This document shows, piece by piece, positions 1 through 5,124 of a stretch of 5,124 nucleotides of DNA. The DNA comes from Clostridiales bacterium (GTDB taxonomy: Bacteria; Bacillota; Clostridia; Oscillospirales; Oscillospiraceae). Position 1 is the first letter of the stretch. Each line of letters begins with the position of its first letter. A model generated the notes under the pieces. That model saw nothing but the letters and a program-made list of their open reading frames with translations. It did no database searches and had not been told where the DNA came from. The DNA lies in the NCBI GenBank assembly GCA_019421525.1, contig JAHZFC010000070.1, positions 4,940 through 10,063 of the forward strand. Reading direction: 5' to 3'. The translations under genes were made by a program, and so were the position numbers.

Positions 1-2
1 CT

Positions 3-44
3 GCCATGAAGGAGGTGCTGGCAGAGCTCCCAGTCCGGCCGTGA
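3..44 (+). CDS. possible C-terminal end of an upstream gene (partial)
   Basis: One forward frame runs from the left edge of the window to a TGA at 42-44 and would encode the tail AMKEVLAELPVRP. The stop lies 39 bases before the kinase start at 84, and only a weak 5-bp stem (37-41 with 49-53) lies between, so the two could be co-transcribed. Thirteen codons are too few to assign a family. The only support is the plausible residue content and the position just ahead of a gene with a good ribosome binding site. It could equally be non-coding. Confidence 0.35.
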   Translation, partial: AMKEVLAELPVRP

Positions 45-61
45 CACCCGGCCAAACCATC

Positions 62-74
62 AGGAAAAAGGAGA
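62..74 (+). promoter_or_regulatory. ribosome binding site that decides the kinase start
   Basis: The stretch AGGAAAAAGGAGA contains GGAG at 70-73. That core is 10 bases before the ATG at 84 but only 1 base before the in-frame GTG at 75. The spacing supports ATG 84 as the start. Confidence 0.7.
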
Positions 75-83
75 GTGCCCCGC

Positions 84-683
84 ATGGAACCATGCTATAT
101 CAACATCAACCGACAGTTCGGCAGCTTGGGCCGGCCCATCGCCATCAAGCTGGCGGAGATCCTCCAGATCGAGTACTATGACCGGGACATCGTGGAGGAG
201 ACTGCCAGACAAATGAACATCCCCCTGTCCCAGGCCAGCGACCAGGATGAGAGCATCAGCTCCAAATTCGGACGAATGGCCTTCCCCCTGGGCAGCGGCA
301 GCAAAGAGAGCCAGGAGAAGATGTTCGACGTCCAGGCCCAGATCATCCAGAGCCTGGCGGCCAAGGGGTCTGCCATCTTCGTCGGCAGGTGCGCCGACCA
401 TATCCTGCAGAATCACAACTGCCTCAATGTATTCATCTATGCCCCCAAGTCCCAGCGCTATCTGAACTGCGTCAATTCTCTGGGCATGTCGCCCGCAGAG
501 GCCAAGCGGATGATCGACAAAGTGGACAAGGCCCGGGACCGTTACTGGATGAAGTACGCCAGGCACTTGCCCTCCGATCCGGAGTACACACATGTGATGC
601 TGGACAGCAGTCTCTTCGGTGTGTCTGGCACAGCGGAACTGCTGGCTACCATCGTAAGGGGGCATTTCCTCAACGAGAGCTGA
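84..683 (+). CDS. cytidylate kinase-like family protein
   Basis: The 199-residue protein is complete and resembles the cytidylate kinase-like family (Cytidylate_kin2 type) common in gut Clostridia. Members are presumed to be cytosolic P-loop nucleotide kinases, for example CMP or dCMP plus ATP giving the diphosphate, but their true substrate is mostly untested. Visible landmarks are the N-terminal NRQFGSLGR (residues 9-17) at the position of the family's SRQYGSGGR loop, YYDRDIVEE (about 31-39), the FVGRCADHIL core (about 99-108), the YAPKSQR strand and turn (about 119-125), and DKARDRYW (148-155), which matches the family's DKxRxxYY helix. A final DSSLFG (about 174-179) matches the usual C-terminal strand. 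Length is normal. The nucleotide loop is atypical, with Leu for the second Gly and Pro for the usual Glu, so catalysis is uncertain. An in-frame GTG at 75 would add three residues but is too close to the ribosome binding site. A hairpin downstream and a separate copA promoter suggest that it is not part of the copper operon. Confidence 0.85.
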   Translation: MEPCYININRQFGSLGRPIAIKLAEILQIEYYDRDIVEETARQMNIPLSQASDQDESISSKFGRMAFPLGSGSKESQEKMFDVQAQIIQSLAAKGSAIFVGRCADHILQNHNCLNVFIYAPKSQRYLNCVNSLGMSPAEAKRMIDKVDKARDRYWMKYARHLPSDPEYTHVMLDSSLFGVSGTAELLATIVRGHFLNES

Positions 684-752
684 CCGACCCGGCTCTGCAG
701 TGCCACGATGGATCCAGAGCGATCCGGACAGACCGCTGCCTGGAAGAAACAA

Positions 753-790
753 CGCGGCAGGCGCTCCTCTCACAGAGCACGCCTGCCGCG
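753..790 (+). terminator. probable terminator hairpin after the kinase gene
   Basis: A perfect 11-bp inverted repeat pairs CGCGGCAGGCG (753-763) with CGCCTGCCGCG (780-790). The 16-base interval can itself form a small CTCT/AGAG stem. The downstream side has only a weak T-rich stretch (CTGCTTCTT, 791-799), which can partly pair with AAGAA at 744-748. The stem is strong but the U-tract is poor, so termination is likely but may be inefficient or factor-assisted. The rest of the 684-874 spacer shows no credible gene. Confidence 0.55.
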
Positions 791-874
791 CTGCTTCTTG
801 CCCTGACATTGGGCCTCGGGCGGTCCGCACAAGAAACTTCGTCAGATGTGGAGCTGGTTTTGTGAAAATGGCTG

Positions 875-903
875 TTGCAAAATACCCCATTAGGGTATAT
901 AAT
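875..903 (+). promoter_or_regulatory. sigma-70-type promoter of copA
   Basis: TTGCAA (875-880) and a perfect TATAAT (898-903) are separated by the optimal 17 bases. Transcription should start near 910. This puts the in-frame TTG at 906 upstream of the transcript start and supports translation from ATG 999. The copper operator lies between the two promoter elements. Confidence 0.85.
882..898 (+). promoter_or_regulatory. CsoR-type copper operator in the copA promoter
   Basis: ATACCCCATTAGGGTAT is an inverted repeat of ATACCC (882-887) and GGGTAT (893-898) around a 5-base centre. This is the recognised pattern of CsoR-family copper-sensing repressors in Firmicutes. It fills most of the 17-base spacer between -35 and -10 and shares one base with the -10 box, so a bound repressor would block RNA polymerase. 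Cu(I) binding to CsoR would relieve this. No CsoR gene lies in the window. The related persulfide sensor CstR uses a similar site, but the copA and copZ genes favour copper. No CopY box (TACAnnTGTA) is seen. Confidence 0.8.
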
Positions 904-909
904 CTTTGG

Positions 910-998
910 TGAAAACTGAAAGTGCGGGGAACTGTCATATCATTTCACTGTTCAGACAGCGGACCCCAAATACCGATCGTGGGGAGAGTGATAAGGAA
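910..998 (+). other. copA 5' leader with alternative stems
   Basis: The predicted untranslated leader is about 88 bases. CCCCA (964-968) can pair with TGGGG (980-984), which covers the start of the GGGGAG ribosome binding site (981-986). The same CCCC can instead join a more upstream stem of GGGG (926-929) plus CTGTC (932-936) with GACAG (955-959) plus CCCC (964-967). The two folds exclude each other. These stems are short and no known riboswitch is recognised, so a regulatory role is only a possibility. Confidence 0.25.
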
Positions 999-3575
999 AT
1001 GCAGCAATTTAATGTCACTGGTATGAGCTGCGCGGCGTGCAGCGCCCGGGTGGAAAAGGCAGTGAGCAAGGTCCCTGGGGTAGACTCCGTCTCGGTCAGC
1101 CTGCTGACCAACTCCATGGGGGTAGAGGGCAGCGCCGACGCGTCTGCTATCATCAAGGCCGTGACCGATGCAGGCTACGGCGCATCGGTCAAGGGGGGCG
1201 TCCAGGAGGGGGCCCCGGCGCCCGTCGGCGACGATGCCTTGGCCGACACCGAGACGCCCAAGCTCAAGCGCCGGCTGATCTTGTCCATCATCTTCTGGCT
1301 CCCGCTCATGTACGTCATGTGCTGGATGCTGTGGGATTGGCCGCTGCCGTCCTTCTTTGCCAATGACCATCTGGCGCTGATGATCCTGGAGATGCTGATC
1401 ACCATCGTGGTGATGGTCATCAACCAAAAATTCTTCATCAGCGGCTTCAAGGGGCTGATCAACCGGGCCCCCAACATGGATACCCTGGTGGCCATGGGGG
1501 CCACCGCTGCGTTCGGGTACAGTACGGTGATGCTGTTCCTGATGTGCGACTCCGTGGTGCAGGGGGACAGGACGCTGGCCATGACCTATATGGACGAGAT
1601 GTATTTCGAGTCCGCGGCGACCATCCTGACCCTCATCACCATCGGAAAGACGCTGGAGGCCTATTCCAAGGGCCGCACCACTGATGCGCTGAAGGGCCTG
1701 ATGAAGCTGGCCCCCAAGACGGCCACGGTCGTCCGTGATGGCCAGGAGGTGGAGGTGGGCATCGAGCAGGTGCGCAAGGGGGACATCTTCGTGGTCCGCC
1801 CCGGCGAGAACGTCCCCGTGGACGGCGTCGTCATCGAGGGGCACAGCGCCGTCAATGAGTCTGCCCTCACCGGGGAGAGCATCCCGGTGGACAAGGCGCC
1901 CGGCGACCAAGTCTCCGCAGCCACGATCAACCAGTCCGGCTATATCCGCTGCGAGGCCACCCGTGTGGGCCAGGACACCACCCTGTCCCAGATCATCCAG
2001 ATGGTCAGCGACGCGGCGGCCACTAAGGCCCCCATCGCCAAGGTGGCCGACCGGGTGTCCGGCATCTTCGTACCCACTGTCATCTCGATCGCCATCGTGA
2101 CTCTGATCGTCTGGCTGGCCCTGGGACAGAACGTGGGCTACGCCCTGGCCCGGGCCATCTCCGTGCTGGTCATCAGCTGCCCCTGCTCCCTGGGCCTGGC
2201 CACCCCTGTGGCCATCATGGTGGGCAACGGCATGGGCGCCAAGCATGGTATCATGTTCAAGACAGCCGTGTCACTGGAGGAGACCGGCAAGGTGGAGATC
2301 GTCGCCCTGGATAAGACCGGCACCATCACCAGCGGCGAGCCCAGGGTGACGGATACGATCCCCGCCGAAGGGGTGGACGGAGAAGAGCTCTTGTCCCTGG
2401 CCTATGCCCTCGAGAAAAAGAGCGAACACCCCCTGGCCAAGGCCATCCTGGCGAAGGGCCAGGAGGAGAAGGTCCGGGATGACCAGGAGGTGGAGGACTT
2501 CCAGGCGCTGCCCGGCAACGGTCTGTCCGGCAGGCTGGACGGCCGCAGCCTCATCGGGGGCAGCATGAAGTTCATCAGTCAGCATGTGGCTGTTCCCGAG
2601 GACATCAGCCGTCAGGCCGAAGCCCTGGCTGAGGACGGCAAGACGCCTTTGTTCTTTGCCCTGGACGGCAAGCTGGCCGGCGTGATCGCCGTGGCTGACG
2701 TCATCAAAGAGGACAGTCCCCGGGCGGTCAGCGAGCTGCGCAGCATGGGCATCCATGTCGTCATGCTCACAGGCGACAACGAAAAGACCGCCAGGGCCAT
2801 CGGCCGCCAGGCCGGGGTGGATGAGGTCATCGCCGGGGTGCTGCCCGACGGCAAGGAGAGCGTCATCCGCGAACTGAAAAAGAAGGGCAGGGTAGCCATG
2901 GTGGGCGACGGCATCAACGACGCCCCGGCCCTCACCCGGGCCGATATGGGCATCGCCATCGGCGCAGGCACCGATGTTGCCATCGACGCGGCCGACGTCG
3001 TGCTGATGAAGAGCCGCCTGTCCGATGTGCCTGCGGCCATCCGGCTGAGCCGGGCCACCCTGCGCAACATCCACCAGAACCTGTTCTGGGCCTTCTGCTA
3101 CAACAGCATCGGCATCCCTCTGGCCGCCGGCGTTTTCATCCCCCTGGGGCTGACCCTCAGCCCCATGTTCGGCGCCGCCGCCATGAGCCTGTCCAGCGTG
3201 TGCGTAGTGTCCAATGCCCTGCGGCTGAACCTGTTCAAGGTCAACAGCACCAAGCATGACAAGCCCATCCGTCACAAGGCCCGCAAGGCAGACGGGGCGG
3301 AGCGGGCAGAGACCCCCGCCGCCCCCGCGCCTGCCCAGGCGGCTTGCCCCGCCTCCTGCGGCGAGACCCGGACGGTCTATATCGAGGGGATGATGTGCGG
3401 CCACTGCGAACGGACGGTGAAGGGCCTGCTGGAGGCGCTGGACGGGGTGAGCGAGGCCCAGGTCAGCCACGAGAAGGGGACCGCGGTGGTCACCCTCACC
3501 GGCTCGGTGAGCGACGAGGCCCTCAAACAGGCGGTGGAGTCTGACGAGGAATACAAGGTCACCAAGATCGCGTGA
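999..3575 (+). CDS. copA: Cu(I)-exporting P1B-type ATPase CopA with HMA domains at both ends
   Basis: This inner-membrane pump exports cytosolic Cu(I), driven by ATP. The 858-residue protein starts with an HMA domain with GMSCAAC (Cys11, Cys14), followed by eight predicted membrane helices near residues 93-112, 125-142, 162-183, 201-220, 353-375, 382-408, 695-717 and 720-745. The actuator motif TGES is at 291-294, the transmembrane CPC at 394-396, the phosphorylated DKTGT at 438-442, SEHPLA at 475-480, GNG at 506-508, TGDN at 591-594 and GDGINDAP at 636-643. Tyr701-Asn702 in helix 7 and M729xxSS733 in helix 8, with CPC, match the Cu(I)-specific P1B-1 group rather than Zn/Cd pumps. An Ala/Pro-rich linker (about 750-790, with Cys783 and Cys787) leads to a second HMA with GMMCGHC (Cys800, Cys803), an extra domain absent from classical CopA. 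ATG 999 is chosen because it directly precedes the HMA fold and follows GGGGAG (981-986, a rather long 12-base gap). The upstream in-frame TTG at 906 precedes the predicted transcript start. It is followed by copZ and controlled by a CsoR-type operator. Confidence 0.95.
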   Translation: MQQFNVTGMSCAACSARVEKAVSKVPGVDSVSVSLLTNSMGVEGSADASAIIKAVTDAGYGASVKGGVQEGAPAPVGDDALADTETPKLKRRLILSIIFWLPLMYVMCWMLWDWPLPSFFANDHLALMILEMLITIVVMVINQKFFISGFKGLINRAPNMDTLVAMGATAAFGYSTVMLFLMCDSVVQGDRTLAMTYMDEMYFESAATILTLITIGKTLEAYSKGRTTDALKGLMKLAPKTATVVRDGQEVEVGIEQVRKGDIFVVRPGENVPVDGVVIEGHSAVNESALTGESIPVDKAPGDQVSAATINQSGYIRCEATRVGQDTTLSQIIQMVSDAAATKAPIAKVADRVSGIFVPTVISIAIVTLIVWLALGQNVGYALARAISVLVISCPCSLGLATPVAIMVGNGMGAKHGIMFKTAVSLEETGKVEIVALDKTGTITSGEPRVTDTIPAEGVDGEELLSLAYALEKKSEHPLAKAILAKGQEEKVRDDQEVEDFQALPGNGLSGRLDGRSLIGGSMKFISQHVAVPEDISRQAEALAEDGKTPLFFALDGKLAGVIAVADVIKEDSPRAVSELRSMGIHVVMLTGDNEKTARAIGRQAGVDEVIAGVLPDGKESVIRELKKKGRVAMVGDGINDAPALTRADMGIAIGAGTDVAIDAADVVLMKSRLSDVPAAIRLSRATLRNIHQNLFWAFCYNSIGIPLAAGVFIPLGLTLSPMFGAAAMSLSSVCVVSNALRLNLFKVNSTKHDKPIRHKARKADGAERAETPAAPAPAQAACPASCGETRTVYIEGMMCGHCERTVKGLLEALDGVSEAQVSHEKGTAVVTLTGSVSDEALKQAVESDEEYKVTKIA

Positions 3576-3620
3576 CCACAGGAAGGATCCTGCGGCGCTG
3601 TGTGCCGTGGAGATAGATCG

Positions 3621-3627
3621 AAGGAGG
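3621..3627 (+). promoter_or_regulatory. ribosome binding site that decides the copZ start
   Basis: AAGGAGG is a near-perfect Shine-Dalgarno sequence. It lies 9 bases before ATG 3637 and only 3 bases before ATG 3631, and it sits inside the frame that would begin at GTG 3607. ATG 3637 is therefore the best start. Confidence 0.8.
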
Positions 3628-3636
3628 AACATGACC

Positions 3637-3846
3637 ATGAAGAAAACCATTGGGATCGAAGGTATGGGGTGCGGCGGCTGCGTCAGGAAGGTCAAGACCG
3701 TCCTGGAGGGACTGGAGGGCGTAGACTGCGCCGAGGTCAGCCTGGACGACAAGAACGCGGTGGTGACCCTGTCCAGGGATCTGTCGGACGAGGTCCTGAA
3801 GAGCGCTGTGGAGAGTAAGGGCTTTGAAGTGACCGGCATACAGTAA
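3637..3846 (+). CDS. copZ: CopZ-like copper chaperone (single HMA domain)
   Basis: This 69-residue cytosolic protein is a single heavy-metal-associated domain of the usual CopZ size. The metal site is GMGCGGC, with Cys12 and Cys15 as the expected Cu(I) ligands, and a further Cys31 follows the first helix. The beta-alpha-beta-beta-alpha-beta pattern can be read through VKTVLEGL, AVVTLS and the final FEVTGIQ. It would bind Cu(I) and deliver it to CopA, or buffer it. It lies 61 bases after the copA stop with no terminator between and has a strong AAGGAGG site, so it is probably the second gene of the copA operon. It closely resembles the C-terminal HMA of CopA, with about 36 identities over about 66 aligned residues counted by eye, which suggests local duplication. 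ATG 3631 would add Met-Thr but is too near the ribosome binding site. CGGC differs from the CAAC or CSHC seen in classical chaperones. Confidence 0.9.
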   Translation: MKKTIGIEGMGCGGCVRKVKTVLEGLEGVDCAEVSLDDKNAVVTLSRDLSDEVLKSAVESKGFEVTGIQ

Positions 3847-3874
3847 GGATGTCGGCCGCTGAGAAAATGGAGCG

Positions 3875-3903
3875 CGCCGAAACGGGCCATGCCCGTTTCG
3901 GCG
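3875..3903 (+). terminator. first of two tandem hairpins after copZ
   Basis: A perfect 13-bp inverted repeat (3875-3887 with 3891-3903) closes on the three-base loop CAT, 28 bases after the copZ stop. There is no T-run after it, so it is not a classic intrinsic terminator alone. It may stabilise the 3' end of the copA-copZ message or act with the next hairpin. Confidence 0.55.
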
Positions 3904-3908
3904 ACCTG

Positions 3909-3949
3909 AAGGCGTGCGGCCTGGGGGCCGCACGCCTTTTCTTTGTTTT
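3909..3949 (+). terminator. Rho-independent terminator of the copA-copZ operon
   Basis: A perfect 13-bp stem pairs 3909-3921 with 3926-3938 around the loop TGGG. The GC-rich stem runs straight into TTTTCTTTGTTTT (3937-3949). Its position 62 bases after the copZ stop marks the end of the copper operon. Confidence 0.93.
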
Positions 3950-4142
3950 GACGCGGTCAGCCAGGCCCCCAAGGATGCTGCCCCATCACGCCATATGCAG
4001 CAAAGCTCTCTTTAGCCTGCAAAATAGCGGGCTGCCCGGTTTTTGTAAAGAACATTTTTATGGATATTGAATGATTATTGTGAATGAATTTTGAGCAATC
4101 ATGGAGACCCAAAAGAAAAAATGCAGTTTCATTTCAAAACTC
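3950..4142 (+). other. gene-free spacer, increasingly AT-rich
   Basis: No credible gene is seen between the terminator and the next promoter. A weak stem AGCCTGC (4014-4020) with GCGGGCT (4027-4033, one G-U pair) is followed six bases later by TTTTT (4040-4044) and could be a minor second terminator. From about 4040 the composition turns AT-rich, with a short direct repeat GAATGA (4069-4074 and 4082-4087). An in-frame ATG at 4101 opens into the downstream frame but has no ribosome binding site. Confidence 0.5.
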
Positions 4143-4171
4143 TTGCAAATTTGGACGGTATATCTTATAAT
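4143..4171 (+). promoter_or_regulatory. second sigma-70-type promoter
   Basis: TTGCAA (4143-4148) and TATAAT (4166-4171) are spaced by exactly 17 bases, the same elements and spacing as the copA promoter. Transcription would start near 4178, within the palindrome that follows. It points rightward into the substrate-binding-protein frame. Confidence 0.75.
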
Positions 4172-4175
4172 GATC

Positions 4176-4192
4176 ATACCTGGCGGGGGTAT
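4176..4192 (+). promoter_or_regulatory. second CsoR-like operator
   Basis: ATACCTGGCGGGGGTAT has the same total length and the same outer arms (ATACC at 4176-4180, GGGTAT at 4187-4192) as the copA operator. The symmetry extends one pair outward (C4175 with G4193). It starts 4 bases after the -10 box and covers the predicted transcript start, a classic repressor position. An extra half-site GGTAT occurs at 4157-4161 inside the promoter spacer. It implies that whatever lies downstream was, or is, controlled by the same copper sensor. Binding is untested. Confidence 0.6.
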
Positions 4193-5124
4193 GTGCCCTG
4201 TTTGGCAAAGGCGCCAAGACGTCGGTGTCAACATTGATCCCGAAGCGATGGCCGAGGCGAAGTTCCTGGAGAGCGGCGTGGGCATCCCGATCTATACCGC
4301 CGGCGGCTCTTATAAGATGTCCAGGCTGGCCTACCGCACAGGCGGCTACGCATCCTGGATGGGCGACATGGTGAACTATGACCAGATGGTAGTGACCAAT
4401 GAGATCATCCTCAAGGAGGACTATGAATACCTGCGCGACCTGTGGAACGAGCTGACGGGCACCGGCACTTATACAGAGAGCGCCAAGGCTTATCTGGAGG
4501 AGCAGGGCTACACCTTCACCGATACATACACCGACACCTTTGACCGCGTGGGCACCACCTGGGACTTTCTGTCCTCCGGTGATATCCACGATGTGGACTC
4601 CTTCATCGATTACCTCTATAAGTACAACAGCGAGGGCCAGCTGGAGCCCCACCTGGCCACCAGCTATGAGGTCTCTGAGGACGGTCTGACCTACACCTTC
4701 TATCTCCGCGAGGGAGTGATATGGACCGACTCCCAGGGCCGTAAGGTGGCCGACCTGGTGGCTGACGACTGGGTGGCCGCCGCCCAGCATCTGGCTGACA
4801 CCGGCGCCAACAGCATCGAGAACCTCAACGGCCTGATCGAGGGGATGGCTGAGTATCTCAGCGGCGAGACCACCGACTTCTCCACCGTGGGCATCAAGGC
4901 CCTGGACAACTACACGCTTCAATACACCCTGACGGAGGAGTGCCCCTACTTCATGACGATGCTGACCGATACCGCGTTCCTTCCCATGAGCCGGACCTAT
5001 TACGAGTCCCAGGGCGGCATATTCGGGCTGGCTGCCTATGACGAGGCCTCCGTCTCCAGTTCCTATGTCTACGGCATCGATCAGGACCATATCGCCTACT
5101 GCGGCCCCTATCTGTGCACCAACG
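4191..5124 (+). CDS. OppA-like (family 5) peptide ABC transporter substrate-binding protein, 3' partial, 5' end doubtful
   Basis: An open frame runs from an upstream TGA at 4092 to the window edge. From about codon GTC 4221 it has strong GC-biased codon use and encodes a recognisable extracytoplasmic solute-binding protein of the SBP_bac_5 group, which captures oligopeptides for an ABC importer. Counting from ATG 4191, residues 154-173 (HLATSYEVS, GLTYTFYLR) match the family's conserved N-terminal lobe, followed by a DSQGRKV loop and, at the edge, CGPYLCTN near the family's GPY motif. About 110 residues before this are unusual, including YTAGGSYKMSRLAYRTGG and GTGTYTESAKAYL. I recall similar segments in Clostridial binding proteins but cannot name the domain. 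No ribosome binding site precedes ATG 4101, 4170, 4191 or 4248, and none gives a signal peptide with a lipobox cysteine, which such proteins need. The first codons (CPVWQRRQ) look non-coding. The gene may be 5'-truncated or misjoined at about 4195-4221. ATG 4191 is only a formal start. Confidence 0.7.
   Translation, partial: MCPVWQRRQDVGVNIDPEAMAEAKFLESGVGIPIYTAGGSYKMSRLAYRTGGYASWMGDMVNYDQMVVTNEIILKEDYEYLRDLWNELTGTGTYTESAKAYLEEQGYTFTDTYTDTFDRVGTTWDFLSSGDIHDVDSFIDYLYKYNSEGQLEPHLATSYEVSEDGLTYTFYLREGVIWTDSQGRKVADLVADDWVAAAQHLADTGANSIENLNGLIEGMAEYLSGETTDFSTVGIKALDNYTLQYTLTEECPYFMTMLTDTAFLPMSRTYYESQGGIFGLAAYDEASVSSSYVYGIDQDHIAYCGPYLCTN

Noticed and set aside
700..912. Small plus-strand open frame between the kinase and copA
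   Set aside because: It crosses the terminator hairpin and the copA promoter, has no ribosome binding site and no recognisable protein pattern.
906..998. In-frame upstream extension of copA starting at TTG 906 (31 extra residues)
   Set aside because: TTG 906 lies upstream of the predicted transcript start near 910, has no ribosome binding site, and the added residues are not part of the HMA fold.
999..3575. Zinc/cadmium P-type ATPase as an alternative identity for copA
   Set aside because: The YN pair in helix 7, MxxSS in helix 8, the CsoR-type operator and the adjacent copZ all fit Cu(I), and the Zn/Cd pump signature residues are absent.
3607..3636. In-frame GTG 3607 start for CopZ
   Set aside because: It would place the AAGGAGG ribosome binding site inside the coding region. 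ATG 3637 has ideal spacing and gives the usual 69-residue chaperone.
945..3890. Long open frames on the minus strand across copA and copZ (945-2246 and 2271-3890)
   Set aside because: They are rich in His, Asp, Gly and Gln and have no recognisable motifs. They arise because the high-GC codon bias of copA removes stops from the opposite strand.
4101..4190. N-terminal extension of the substrate-binding protein from ATG 4101 as a signal peptide
   Set aside because: The segment KKKCSFISKLLQIW then hydrophobic residues superficially resembles a signal, but it overlaps the promoter and operator, has no ribosome binding site, and GGGMC is not a lipobox.
4134..5090. Minus-strand open frame opposite the substrate-binding protein
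   Set aside because: It shows no family resemblance, while the plus strand has clear family-5 binding-protein motifs. It is a mirror of codon bias.

Overview
The window looks like chromosomal DNA from a high-GC gut-type Clostridia, most likely Oscillospiraceae-like. That placement rests on strongly GC-biased third codon positions, AAGGAGG-type ribosome binding sites, canonical TTGCAA/TATAAT promoters, and protein wording typical of that group. It is an inference from style, since no phylogenetic marker is present.

Layout, left to right, all on the + strand. Positions 3-44 may be the last codons of an upstream gene. Positions 84-683 encode a complete cytidylate kinase-like protein. Positions 684-874 are a gene-free spacer with a long hairpin (753-790) that probably ends the kinase unit. 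Positions 875-903 are a sigma-70-type promoter whose spacer holds a 17-bp CsoR-type copper operator (882-898). An approximately 88-nt leader follows, then copA (999-3575), a Cu(I)-exporting P1B-type ATPase with a metal-binding HMA domain at each end. Next come copZ (3637-3846), a 69-residue copper chaperone, and two tandem hairpins (3875-3903 and 3909-3938), the second a classic intrinsic terminator. An AT-rich gap of about 345 bases then carries a second TTGCAA-17-TATAAT promoter (4143-4171) and a second CsoR-like palindrome (4176-4192). From about 4191-4221 to the end of the window an open frame encodes a family-5 (OppA-like) peptide ABC transporter substrate-binding protein. It continues past the edge and has no credible start, ribosome binding site or lipoprotein signal.

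How the genes work together: copA and copZ form a standard copper-detoxification operon. CopZ would carry cytosolic Cu(I) to CopA, and CopA would export it using ATP. A CsoR-type repressor, not encoded here, would release the promoter when copper is present. The C-terminal HMA of CopA and CopZ are close paralogues (about 36 identities over about 66 aligned residues), so one probably arose from the other by local duplication.

The oddest place is 4143-4221. A well-formed promoter with a copper-type operator runs almost directly into the interior of a peptide-binding protein gene. This may be a rearrangement or deletion scar, an assembly misjoin, or a real but unusual copper-controlled gene. I see no CRISPR array, tRNA, rRNA, insertion sequence or clearly new multi-gene system.
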